A DNA stretch of 64,000 nt from Rhynchopus sp. YZ270_cl-10 (lineage: Eukaryota; Euglenozoa; Diplonemea; Diplonemida; Diplonemidae). The notes under the pieces were generated by a model. The model saw only the letters and a list, made by a program, of their open reading frames with translations, ran no database searches and had not been told where the DNA came from. Positions 21,925-32,653 of this stretch are shown here, piece by piece (position 1 is the first letter of the stretch; every line of letters begins with the position of its first letter). The stretch lies in assembly GCA_964035575.1 (NCBI GenBank), contig OZ037846.1:1329501-1393500 (forward strand), written 5' to 3'. A program made the translations under genes and the position numbers.

Positions 21925-23190
21925 CCATAACAATATCAGGTGGTTAATATCGACTTCTTACCCCATAGCAACATCAGGAGGTTAATAAACCAAGCGGATC
22001 GACTTCTTACACCATAGCAACATAAGGTGGTAAATAAACCAAACGGATCGACTTCTTACACCATAGCAACATCAGGAGGTTAATAAACCAAGCGGATCGA
22101 CTTCTTACACCATAGTAACATAAGGTGGTTAATAAACCAAGCGGATCGACTTCTTACACCATAGTATCATAAGGTGGTTAATAAACCAAGCGGATCGACT
22201 TCTTACACCATAGCAACATCGGGTGGTTAATAAACCAAGCGGATCGACTTCTTACACCATAGCAACATCGGGTGGTTAATAAACCAAGCGGATCGACTTC
22301 TTACACCATAGCAACATCGGGTGGTTAATAAACCAAACGGATCGACTTCTTACACCATAGCAACATCGGGTGGTTAATAAACCAAGCGGATCGACTTCTT
22401 ACACCATAGCAACATCGGGTGGTTAATAAACCAAGCGGATCGACTTCTTACACCATAGTATCATAAGGTGGTTAATAAACCAAGCGGATCGACTTCTTAC
22501 ACCATAGTAACATCGGGTGGTTAATAAACCAAGCGGATCGACTTCTTACACCATAGCAACATCGGGTGGTTAATAAACCAAGCGGATCGACTTCTTACAC
22601 CATAGCAACATCGGGTGGTTAATAAACCAAGCGGATCGACTTCTTACACCATAGTATCATAAGGTGGTTAATAAACCAAGCGGACCGACTTCTTACACCA
22701 TAGCAACATCGGGTGGTTAATAAACCAAGCGGATCGACTTCTTACACCATAGCAACATCGGGTGGATAATAAACCAAGCGGATCGACTTCTTACACCATA
22801 GTATCATAAGGTGGTTAATAAACCAAGCGGACCGACTTCTTACACCATAGCAACATCGGGTGGTTAATAAACCAAGCGGATCGACTTCTTACACCATAGC
22901 AACATCGGGTGGTTAATAAACCAAGCGGATCGACTTCTTACACCATAGTATCATAAGGTGGTTAATAAACCAAACGGATCGACTTCTTACACCATAGTAT
23001 CATAAGGTGGTTAATAAACCAAGCGGACCGACTTCTTACACCATAGCAACATCGGGTGGTTAATAAACCAAGCGGATCGACTTCTTACACCATAGCAACA
23101 TCGGGTGGATAATAAACCAAGCGGATCGACTTCTTAACCCCATAGTAACATCAGGTGGTTAATAAACCATGCGGATCGACTTCTTTCATC
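21925..23190 (+). repeat. 49-bp minisatellite, first block
   Basis: About 25 tandem units of 49 bp containing GGTTAATAAACCAAGCGGAT and CGACTTCTTACACCATAG. Unit variants (CATCGGGTGG, CATAAGGTGG, CATCAGGAGG) alternate in patterns that suggest block duplication. AGCGGATCGACTT is invariant in most units. Confidence 0.9.
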
Positions 23191-23796
23191 ACGCACATGG
23201 ATGGAACGTGCAGGACGTATGCTGGGGTGCGACGTTCTCTGCAACCGTCTTTGCTTTCGCGACGCTGAGTGCGAACACGACCTGCGTCTGCTACCGTGCA
23301 AGGTGGAGGTTGCTCGAGACTGTTTCGAAGGAAAAAGAATCCTCAACTGCAACAGACGAATGGATGTACCAGATAGGTGGGAAGAAGCATTGGGAGGACT
23401 ACAACACAGTGGTGCGTGGGTACCTGCGCGGTGAGTGCTGTGACACGGACGTTGCTAAGGCGTGGGCGGAGGCGGGTGGGAGAGGCACACCAGCACGCGA
23501 AGTTCCTTCCGGAAACGTGCAGTGGTGTGTGTTCCTGTGTGCATCATTGCCATGCGTCTATGTGTGTCGATGTGATGGACCGTAACTTATCTGGACAGTA
23601 TTATAAGTTTACGCAAAAACTGTACTTTATGATTCTTTCGAGTTAAAACTCTTTTGTAGTCCAGATATGATATTTTCGATGTATTTGTTTGATCTGCAAG
23701 GTACGTCGCTATTTTTGGTTTCCTTGACACAATAAGTTGGACTAGTCGAAAGTGTTGAGTGCAATGGTGCGGGGTTCTAATTTTGTGTCAGAATGC
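23191..23796. other. Unique segment splitting the 49-bp minisatellite
   Basis: About 600 bp of non-repeat sequence between two blocks of the same minisatellite. The longest frame (23169-23585, 138 codons) starts inside the repeat and shows no recognisable domain, so I do not call it a gene. Base composition differs from the array (GC-rich, with GGTGGGAG and GCGTGGGCGGAGGC). It could be an insertion into a formerly continuous array. Confidence 0.45.
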
Positions 23797-24358
23797 CCGG
23801 TGGATAATAAACTAAACGGATCGACTTCTTACCCCATAGTAACATCAGGAGGTTAATAAACCAATCGGATCGACTTCTTTCCCCATAGTAACAACAGGAG
23901 GTTAATGAACCAAACGGATCGACTTCTTACACCATAGTAACATCAGGAGGTTAATAAACCAAACGGATCGACTTCTTACCCCATAGCAACATCAGGAGGT
24001 TAATAAACCAAGCGGATCGACTTCTTACCCCATAGTAACAACAGGAGGTTAATAAACCAAACGGATCGACTTCTTACACCATAGTATCATAAGGTGGTTA
24101 ATAAACCAAGCGGATCGACTTCTTACCCCATAGCCACATCAGGAGGTTAATAAACCAAGCGGATCGACTTCTTACACCATAGTAACATCAGGAGGTTAAT
24201 AAACCAAACGGATCGACTTCTTACCCCATAGTAACATCAGGAGGTTAATAAACCAAACGGATCGACTTCTTACCCCATAGCAACATCAGGAGGTTAATAA
24301 ACCAAGCGGATCGACTTCTTACACCATAGTAACATCAGGTGGTTAATGAACCATGTGG
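23797..24358 (+). repeat. 49-bp minisatellite, second block
   Basis: About 11-12 further units, mostly of the CATCAGGAGG variant, ending where a poly-T tract begins at 24376. Confidence 0.9.
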
Positions 24359-24372
24359 ATCGGCTTCTTATT

Positions 24373-24375
<3 letters not shown>

Positions 24376-24417
<42 letters not shown>

Positions 24418-24584
24418 CGTTTTGAAAACTGATATGTTTACAAAAACAGAGCCAAATAGAAAAGGTAAGAAAATGAGAGTCCTGAAGTACAGAAAGTGGT
24501 GTGTGAGAAGGGAGGAGCACAGGTGAGGGTGAAAACAGTTAGAGCGACCGTAGCATTTCCCCTGTCAACTGCGTTTGACCTATA
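24376..24584 (-). mobile_element. Poly-A retroposon (SINE-like), copy 2
   Basis: Tail (T run 24376-24410 on +) and a body of about 174 bp matching 20666-20840 almost perfectly. Its tail side abuts the minisatellite directly, without the 88 bp and the 91-bp repeats seen at copy 1. Confidence 0.7.
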
Positions 24585-24802
24585 AGAAAAAAAAAATATA
24601 GGAAAAAAAAATACCCCTTTTCAGAAGGGGGGGGAAAAATACAGTATCACACCAAGGTGGACTCATTTAAAAAAAATCGTCAATTTTTCGCCAAAAAAAT
24701 GTCGATACTGAAAATACACGTGTTGGGAACGCGCGTGACCATATTTTTTTTTAGTCTGGGCGTTTTTTTTTTCACTGGCGTGACGGGAAAAAAAAAAGCA
24801 TA

Positions 24803-24851
24803 TAGTGGAGCACACTCTAGGGTGGCTACACTGATACAACCAAGTTTTCAA
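24803..24851 (+). repeat. Dispersed repeat family A copy
   Basis: About 47 bp, differing from 2614-2664 at one or two positions (CTGATACAACC). Flanked by A-runs. Confidence 0.65.
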
Positions 24852-25201
24852 AAAAAAAAAACGTCACGCTCGTTCCCAATCCGTGGAAGAAAAAAAAACA
24901 AAACAAAAACAAAAGCAAAAAAAAAACAAAAAACGGTACGAAAACAAAAATCGCATATTTCTTTCTCCTTCTGACCTTCTGACATTCTGACCTCCAATCA
25001 CATGCACTGGGCACTCCATTGCTATAACCTGTATATTATTTTATCATGGCCGTGGGAACTACACTCTCTTCTTATCAACAACCCGCGGACCACCCTGCAT
25101 CCACCGGTGTACGGCGTTTTGCACTTTCAACTCTTTTCCCCCCCTCAACCCTACCTTCACCACACACACACCTCCAGCATCACAAAAGCGAACACCACAC
25201 A

Positions 25202-26535
25202 ATGCTCAACACAACACGCCCTGAGATGTGGTGGCGCGAGCTGCCTGCAGAGCTTTCCTTCACCCGCCCCGCCGAGATGGCACGGTGGGCCATGGAGACC
25301 GCAAGCGACCCACGCACCAAAGAATGGCCTACTATGGCGTCACCAAGCTTCAACTGGAGCTGCTCGCTGCTGTACGTCCTCTTTATCTATTTGGCACCGA
25401 AGGTGATGGAGAAACGCGCTGCGTGGGATCTTCGTTCCGCAATGGTTGTGTACAACGTTGGAGTCATTCTACTGAACCTTTACATGTTCCTCGAGATTCT
25501 GCACCAAACCGTTATGTTGGATATGAGCTGGGTCGGCAACGCGGTTGATTACTCTGAGAAAGGTACCGGGCTTGCCGCGGTGTTGTACTTATACTATATG
25601 TCGAAGCTTGTGGACTATGCCGACACCTTCTTCCTTGTCATGCGCAAGAACGCCCACCAGCTCTCCTTCCTGCACGTCTACCACCACACCTTCATGTTCT
25701 GGGTGTGGTGGCTCGGGATCCGCTTCGCGGCCGGGGGCGACTCCTGGTTCTGCGCCTGGGTGAACTGCTTTGTTCACGTCGTGATGTATTCCTACTACCT
25801 TTCTTCCTGTCTGGGGATCCGTCTGCAGGGAAAGCGCTATGTGACTCAGGTATGTTGGGTAAGAGGGAGGTTTTTTTAAGGCTTTGGCGTCATTTTAAAG
25901 AAAGCTTTAAAAAAGCTGAAAAGCGATGAAAACCATGCCGACCTAATTCATTGGTGGTGAGTCAGGGCAGGGGGGTTTCCACGTTGGTTGAGGAGCAACC
26001 CACATATGGGGGTAGACGGGGGTGAAACGTTTTTGTTTTGAATTAAACTCTTTCCCCCCAAACCCCTTTTTTGTCTTTGTTTTCTTTATCCAAACGGCAA
26101 GTGGATGCGTAATAATTTTGTCTTAGCCTTGCTGTTCCCTCGATAAACCATAAATTGTTGGTTGTTGGATCGCACGAAAAAAAAAAAGGCGAGGTGAAGT
26201 CGATCAATTTATCAATTTGTCAAAAAAAAAAAAAATAACACACTTTTTTACAGCTCCAACTCCTGCAATTCGTGCTTGTGATTGGACACTCGGCATACTC
26301 GCTTCACATTGACGCACACTACCCACACTGGATTCTGTGGGCGCTGATCGGCTTCCTCTCTTCGCTGTTCATGCTCTTCAGCAACTTCTACATCCAGGCA
26401 TACTTTAAGGGGGGGAAGAAGTCCACCAAGACTGCGTCCGACTCTGTTAAGGTGGCAAAGGTGACTAAGGTGGACAACCCTGTCCGTGAGCCCTCCGTAG
26501 ATGCGAAAGACTCAGGGCTCCGGAAGAGAATATAA
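25202..26535 (+). CDS. ELO-family fatty-acid elongase (3-ketoacyl-CoA synthase), two exons
   Basis: Exons 25202-25849 and 26254-26535 (309 residues); the intron at 25850-26253 has GTATGT and TTTTTTACAG ends and phase 0. ELO enzymes condense malonyl-CoA with an acyl-CoA in the ER membrane. Visible family motifs, in order: KLVDYADTFFLVMRK, then the histidine box HVYHH, then MYSYYLSS, and after the intron LQLLQFVLV. Several hydrophobic segments (about residues 60-80, 95-120, 200-215 and 225-270) fit a multi-pass protein, and the Lys-rich tail ends LRKRI. The length is usual for the family. The ATG chosen follows a pyrimidine tract with AG at 25176-25177; an in-frame ATG at 25046 would add 52 low-complexity residues. 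Chain-length specificity cannot be read. The intron carries a family O repeat. Confidence 0.93.
26037..26120 (+). repeat. Dispersed repeat family O, copy 2 (in elongase intron)
   Basis: GAATTAAACTCTTTCCCCCC, then CCAAACCCC, then ATCCAAACGGCAAGTGGATG. Matches 18883-18986 (inverted) and 35113-35217. Confidence 0.6.
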
Positions 26536-26586
26536 AATCCGCAAATAAATTCGAAAAAAAAAACTTTGTTCCGTTTTTGGAGCGAA

Positions 26587-26603
26587 GTGATTGTCGACAC
26601 AAC
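26587..26603 (+). repeat. Family B 3' motif downstream of the elongase
   Basis: TGATTGTCGACACAAC followed by an A-run. It lies about 50 bp after the stop codon, so a role in 3' processing cannot be excluded. Confidence 0.4.
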
Positions 26604-26882
26604 AAAAAACAAAAAAAATGGGGGATTGATTTTTTGACGGTCCCTAGAACCTCCGTTCTGAGGGAAGGAAGCAACTGTTAGGTTTTACCTTCTCCATTCC
26701 CGTTTCTCTCCCCCCCACCCCCTCCTACTAATTGACAAACAGTGCAATTGAAAAAAAAAAAACCCCCCAAGAAATACAAAGCTTTTTTTTTTGCTTCGAC
26801 ATTTGAAAATACTGTAAAAAATAGGTGCACCTCTGATTGTTTCTGGAAACTTTGCGAGCATCCATCCCTCTTCCCTTCCCCC

Positions 26883-28059
26883 CCCCCCCTAGGCATAGGT
26901 GCCGGCCGAGTCGTTTTTGGGCGAGTTGTCCGAACTCCACGATTTTACCAAACAACTCGCCCAAAACTCGGACAACTCGGCCACAACTCGCCCTATACTC
27001 GGCACAACTCGCCCTATACTCGGCACAACTCGGCCACAACTCGCCCATTTTTACAGGCAAAAACATACAGGGATGGGAGGTGACGTTGTAAGGTTACACA
27101 CATGTAACGTTGGTACAACACATGATCTCAAGAAAAACAACCAGGGCTAAGGCCAAACGCCACTCATTACATGCACCTTGTCATATGACTAGTCATAGGT
27201 GGTAACTAGGTCGTGGTGGTCCATGGGCCACCGTGCACACTCACGGTTTTTGGTAATTGCTGGGGGGAATGGGATATACTCCGTACATGGATACCCACAT
27301 AGAACACACGGTTCCCCAGACATCTGTCAGGCAATCACTGATTCACTTCACACAGGTCGGGCAGGCGCTGCCTGCCCATCCTCTTTTCCTGTCTGCTATC
27401 GATTCCAGGTTCACAACGTTCACACGTTTAGTCAAAATGCTTTGGGCGACGACTTCCTTTGGGATACACAAAACCACACAAAGCGCACATTCACAGACCA
27501 GCTGTGAAGCGTGGGATGCACAAGATAAAACGTGATGTGGTGTACCTGTGTACCTGTGTACCTGTGTACCTGTGTACCTGTGTACCTGTGTACCTGTGTA
27601 CCTGTGTACCTGTGTACCTGTGTACCTGTGTACCTGTGTACCTGTGTACCTGTGTACCTGTGTACCTGTGTACCTGTGTACCTGTGTACCTGTGTACCTG
27701 TGTACCTGTGTACCTGTGTACCTGTGTACCTGTGTACCTGTGTACCTGTGTACCTGTGTACCTGTGTACCTGTGTACCTGTGTACCTGTGTACCTGTGTA
27801 CCTGTGTACCTGTGTACCTGTGTACCTGTGTACCTGTGTACCTGTGTACCTGTGTACCTGTGTACCTGTGTACCTGTGTACCTGTGTACCTGTGTACCTG
27901 TGTACCTGTGTACCTGTGTACCTGTGTACCTGTGTTTTTGTAGCCATAAAAAATCCCAAAAAAAAACAACTCGCCCAAAAAAAATGGGCGAGTTGTTGGC
28001 CGAATTTGGGCGAGTTGCCGAGTTGTTTTAACTCGCCGGGCACCTATGCCTAGGGGGGG
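26883..28059. mobile_element. TIR element E6 with ACTCGCCC/ACTCGGC arrays
   Basis: The ends read CCCCCCCTAGGCATAGGTGCC from both sides (left arm directly, right arm in reverse). Arrays of ACTCGGC and ACTCGCCC motifs fill about 26903-27050 and, inverted, 27965-28040. The outermost CCCCCCCTAGGCATA is shared with E7, whose array motif is different. The core contains the (ACCTGTGT)n array with the same left flank as in E1. The frames in the core are repeat translations, and no transposase was found. Confidence 0.75.
27540..27933. repeat. (ACCTGTGT)n array, about 49 units
   Basis: A nearly pure 8-bp tandem array. The left flank (GATGCACAAGATAAAACGTG) is also found before the three-unit version in E1 (about 4395-4415), so the array expanded within one lineage of a shared core. 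Long frames on both strands through it are artefacts of the stop-free repeat. Confidence 0.95.
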
Positions 28060-29444
28060 TCACATCCCATGTAAAAAGTGGGGACCCCGACCAAAAAAAA
28101 ATTTTTTTGAGCAAAAAATGGACATCACCTCGAAAAACCAGAAAATATGGTCCCCAGGTGACCTACAATTCAATTCCGCCTGGTTTTGGACACTTCTGAG
28201 CACTTGTGGGGGTCTAATTTGAAATTTTCAAAAAAAAAATAACGGCCTGGGACAGGGTTTGTACCTGGGCACCTTTCAAATCGGGGTACAATCAAAACCC
28301 ATTAAAAACACCGCTGGGACTCATTGAGAGGGCGGGAAAAGTGCCGGGGACACTGTATAGGCGGTTCTACGCCAAGTCCGCTCTAAAATCCTTGTGTAGA
28401 CGCAGTGGAATGGCAGTAAAGGCAAAGCGCCGTATCCACTGTGGAGTGGGCCTGCTGAAGGTGTCCTCAGAGGCGATTCTGCCAGCCCTGGGGAAATTGG
28501 GTTAGGAACACGCGCAAAAAGGGGAGGAAAGTGGCTTGTGTGGTGTATTGGGCCTCCCACGCGCATCCTCGCGGGTCATTGCGCACGACTTGTCTTCAAG
28601 CAGTCTGGCCTTGCCACATTGGAGCAGTGCGTAAGTTCCCCAAGACGGCGTTCCTTGCCCTTGTGAGCTTTGAGGACGTCCCGCTCTTGCAGCTGTATAT
28701 TGTGGCGTGCCTGGCCGTATCCACGAGGGATGTCTCTTTCCTCCCACAATAATCTGAGCGTGGGGTCTGAAGAAGATAAAGAAGACGAGGCTGATGCGGG
28801 GCGGTGCTTTAGTCGAGTCCACGACTGGATATCCATATACGTGGCTAGTACAGGGCTATTGAAGGCTGAACTGCAAAACCAAGGGGGGGAATTGGTCATT
28901 GCAATATCTGGAAAGTCATACGAGGTGTTTTTTTTTGAAGGGGAGGTACCCTGAGGGACCGGGTGAGGCAGTGACGGCAGATCTGCTTGATAATTTACAC
29001 CTGACTAGTTTTCCTCCCTAAATTGATCACTCCCTGGCCTATTAATGGTGTGGGTACCTAAGCGTGTGTAGTAATGGGTCACTACGACCCACAAAATACA
29101 GATGCCAGGTGACCGTCTTGTCTTCTTTTGGCTGTATTCAAACGCACTTAGATGACATTAGGCAAGATGTATCCTTTACTTCCTAGAATATGAGGCATGG
29201 GCTGTTGCCGTGGCCATATCTTGTTTATGTGCTAAAAAATAGGAATAGGCAAGGTACAGACCCTGTCCCACGACCCCTTTTTTTTTCGGAATTTTGATTT
29301 TCTGGTCACTTCTGGTCACTATTTTTGGTATTTTCGGGCCTCCAGGACGTTTTCTGGGGGGTCTTGGGTAGTGACTTGTGGGGTCGGACACTGCTCTGCG
29401 CGTAGATATACAAAATCCTGAAAAAGTGCAGGGTTCCCCCCTTC
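28060..29444. other. Segment between E6 and E7, no supported gene
   Basis: The segment is itself bounded by the inverted motif CCTAGGGGGGGTCA ... TGACCCCCCCTAGG because the neighbouring element ends face each other. The part at 28080-28230 (CGCCTGGTTTTGGACACTTC, GTGGGGGTCTAA) resembles 30440-30560 and, more weakly, subterminal blocks of E3 and E4. Frames of about 100 codons at 28502-28954 on both strands have no recognisable domain. Confidence 0.45.
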
Positions 29445-30434
29445 TGACCCCCCCTAGGCATACCGTGCAGACGAGTCGTCTACTCGTCTATCCTCGTCTT
29501 TTTGGGTCACGACCCAAAAACTCGTCTTTTTACTCGTCTTACTCGTCTATCCTCGTCTCATACTCGCCTATCCTCGTCTATCCTCGTCTGTACTCGTCTA
29601 TCCTCGTCTTGACGAGTGCTGTACTCGTCTCATACTCGTTTGTTAGGCCCTGTGAGGTGCTCACGGGTGAGCGTTGTCCGGCCAGCCAGTAGACCTCTTC
29701 GCCGGTGTCTTTCTGTGTCTTGCAGTTGACAGTACCAAAGTCCATTATTAATGTACTTTTGAGTAACCCGTACAACTGTCTCGTGTGTTCCAGTGTGTCG
29801 ATGTTGTCTGGTGATCGATATTGCTCTCCATCTCCGCACGTAAACGTGCTGCAACACAAACGTTCCACCTACGTTACCTACAACTGCTCAGATGGCAAAG
29901 GGGAAGGGGAGGGGGAGGGGACTCGTTACCTGACGTACAAGGAGGCAGGAGCACATAGTAGCGGTATCCGAACTCCGAAATAGGAAGGTGACAGCTGCGT
30001 GGAGATCACACGACTACACGTCTTCAATTTATATACAATGGGTTTTTGCCGCTGTGCATTGTAGTATATGTAGTATATACGTACCTCCCCCCGTGTATTT
30101 GTCCTGTGTATATGTCCGTGTTGGTCGAGGCTCGGACATATCCGCAAACCCGCAAAAGGAATATACACATGCCTTCTGACATTACACATGCCGGACCTAT
30201 GCACAGTTCAGGTAGTATATACTACATATACTACAGTGCGCAGCGGCAAAAACCCATTCCGAGCTTTCCGTCCGGTACGTTGGCGGGGCATCTCCGGTCA
30301 TATGTGTATAGATGTATATAAAATGGGACACTCGTCTGTACTCGTCTGACGAGGATAGACGAGTATCGAGACGAGGATCGCCACTCGTCTCACTCGTTCC
30401 GACTCGTCCGCATGGTATGCCTAGGGGAGGGTCA
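29445..30434. mobile_element. TIR element E7 with ACTCGTC arrays
   Basis: Left end TGACCCCCCCTAGGCATACC; right end in reverse TGACCCTCCCCTAGGCATAC. Arrays of ACTCGTC/GACGAG lie at about 29470-29640 and 30330-30405. The core includes a family J segment (29925-30010, also 34470-34565: AGTAGCGGTATCC...GCTGCGTGGAG) and a nested MITE (30037-30258). It shares its outer end with E6 but not its array motif. No transposase. Confidence 0.75.
30037..30258. mobile_element. Nested MITE inside E7
   Basis: 222 bp with inverted arms of about 44 bp starting AATGGGTTTTTGCCGCTG and continuing GTAGTATATGTAGTATATAC, with about two mismatches between arms. Non-coding. Confidence 0.8.
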
Positions 30435-32127
30435 CTGGGTGAACAAAATCCATTTTTTTGAAATTTAAATTTAGACCGTTCTAAGTACAAAAAAACCATA
30501 CATTCGGACCCTGGGGGTGTGGGAAATGAATTTCCGCCCGGTTTTGACCCACTATATACCCCAGAGATTACTTTTTTGAGCTTCTTGAAAAAATGAGACA
30601 GAACTTGTACCTACCCACCGAGACGGAACTTGAACCTTTTCACCCCTCCATTCATCGAACCTAAATGCGGTCTATCTCCGGTGTAAAATCACTCAAAACC
30701 CCCTAAAAAATGCCACGGGGTGTGAAAAATCCCCAGAACGCGCATGAGACTGCGGCTAAGTTTGTTGCGAGGCCTTCTATTTGGAAGCTGCCTATGTGTC
30801 AGGTGCCTTTGGATAAGGTACAGAGCGCTGTGGGGAGCCAGTTGCGGGGTCTTGTTTGGCACGATGTTGCAGGGAGCTGGAGGACTGTGACTCTTGCTCA
30901 AACTTGCTGGGACTGGGACTCTTGCTCGTACAGTGACTCCCGCTCTTGTGAATCTCACTTCATCCTCTCTGTCCCGACTCTCTCTCCACTCACGCCCCAC
31001 TGCTCACGGTGCCCCCGGCACTACCCCAACCCCAAAAAAACACTTCCAAAAGTGTCAAATATGTCCAAAACAGGTTGGAATGGACTCACAGGCCACTTTT
31101 GGGGTATATTTGTGCCAAAGAAGGTTTTGTGATGTCAAAAAATAACCGTTTTTTTGGTTTTTTCTTGAAAAATCGCTATTTTGCCCAAAATGGCCAAAAC
31201 CGCCAAAAAGCCGTTTTTTCACTATTTTTTTCCATTTTTTTGTATTCTGGGGTGGCTTCTGGGTCGTTTTTCGGCCCACAGGCCCCCTGTGACCCACTCT
31301 GAGGGTGTTTTTCACCCGCAGTTGCCTTGGAGATGACCAGAAGTTTAATAATGAGTTTTTGGTACGGTCATTTTACTCACAGTCGTATCCCCTACCCCCT
31401 CTTTTTTTGGAGGGGTGAATGACAGGGGCGGGAAAACAGCCTTGAAGAAATTACTTGAAAATCATCAAGTGCAGACACAAATTTCTTCTTTCCTTTTGCG
31501 CAGCAGTGGCAGGTGGCGTACTGTGGTCTGGCTGAGCGCATCCCTGAACCTATACGTTCTATATGCACCCAAAACGGTCCTGTACGCGCCAAAACGCGGG
31601 GTAAAACATCAGGTGGAATTGTCGAACAAAAAACAGACAGTGGAGATTGCACAACTGTGGCAACTACACTACTCCAACAATTTATCAAATAAAAAAAGAT
31701 TGCATGTATCTTATCGAGGGAGCCCTATTGTACTTTTCTCTTCTTTGATTTGAAAGTATGAAACCATTTTATTTTTATTATTTTTTTTTTGAAAGCTCCC
31801 CCCAAAAAACAGAACTAATATTTGACCCTTACCCCCCCAAAGTGGGAAAAGTAAACTATTTTGAGTAGATTCGTCTTTCCAGAGACATTGAGTTCTGTCT
31901 TGGGTAGGCGATAATGTACTCGAAATTTAATCCGACAAAAAATGAAGAAGCGAGGGAGGGAAGGGAAGGGAAGGGAAGGGGAGGGGAGGGGGTAAATTGA
32001 ATATACGGTGGAGCTCATCCTCGTACACAACCGAGTTTTCCAAAAAAAGAAGAAAAAAGAAAAAAGAAAAAGAAAGAGGTTGTTCGAGCATCTGAGCCCC
32101 CCCTTTTTTTGTGTATTTTTTATCCTA
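30435..32127. other. Repeat-derived stretch, no supported gene
   Basis: AT-rich sequence resembling the E6 right flank, then GC-richer text at 30700-31030. The 140-codon frame at 30710-31132 shows no recognisable domain. The part at 31140-31320 has AAACCGCCAAAAAG-type text similar in style to 15160-15250 and 19440-19520. A diverged family A copy is at about 32006-32040. Confidence 0.4.
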
Positions 32128-32213
32128 AGCGTAGCTTAAAATGAGGAGAAATAGTTCCGATATCGGTCGCCAATCACTCAAACAGGGCAATTGAGCAACC
32201 AGAAAATCGCAAA
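32128..32213 (+). repeat. Dispersed repeat family K, copy 2
   Basis: CCTAAGCGTAGCTTAAAATG, then CGGTCGCCAATCACTC, then a segment ending GAGCAACCAGAAAA. Compare 3175-3262 and 51410-51508. Confidence 0.5.
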
Positions 32214-32543
32214 AAAAAGTGCAGCCGGATTTCTGATGCATTTTCATGGTAAAGTGCATCAGAAATACACTACAAAGCACCACGGGGAACTTTTGTAAAA
32301 AAAAAAAACTTGGTTTGTAAAAAACTAGGGGTTTTTTCACACCCCTCATGTTTTTTTTTTTTACTGACCCTTCTTTTTACTCTGTGGTCACTTTTGTAAA
32401 GACTTTCGCGGCTTCTATCACGCGAAGAACGATGTATCGAAGAAACACAGTTCCTACAAGGTGACTGACTCACTTAAGAGAACGAGGCCGATGATGTTGT
32501 CTCTGAGACGTGGTTATTATTATTATTTTTTAAATTTGTGTCG

Positions 32544-32653
32544 CCCGCCTGATTTTTACCCCGCGTAAAGGCGTGTACGGACGGTCCGTATATGCCTGTA
32601 CGGTCCTATACGGCCCTATACGCGCCTATACGCGGGGTAAAAATCAGGTGGGT
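32544..32653. repeat. 110-bp palindromic element
   Basis: Arms CCGCCTGATTTTTACCCCGCG (left) and its inverse (right, ending AAATCAGGTGGG) enclose repeated CTATACG/TATACGG motifs. A related but diverged copy ends near 31612 (GCGGGGTAAAACATCAGGTG). Confidence 0.65.

Noticed and set aside
23169-23585. 138-codon gene
   Set aside because: Starts within the 49-bp minisatellite and shows no recognisable domain; kept only as an odd segment.
21925-24358. CRISPR array
   Set aside because: The 49-bp units are directly adjacent without unique spacers, and the genome is eukaryotic.
27343-28053. Several frames of 130-210 codons on both strands
   Set aside because: Translations of the stop-free 8-bp array inside E6.
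30710-31132. 140-codon gene
   Set aside because: No domain, no codon bias like the neighbouring genes, and it lies in repeat-derived sequence.
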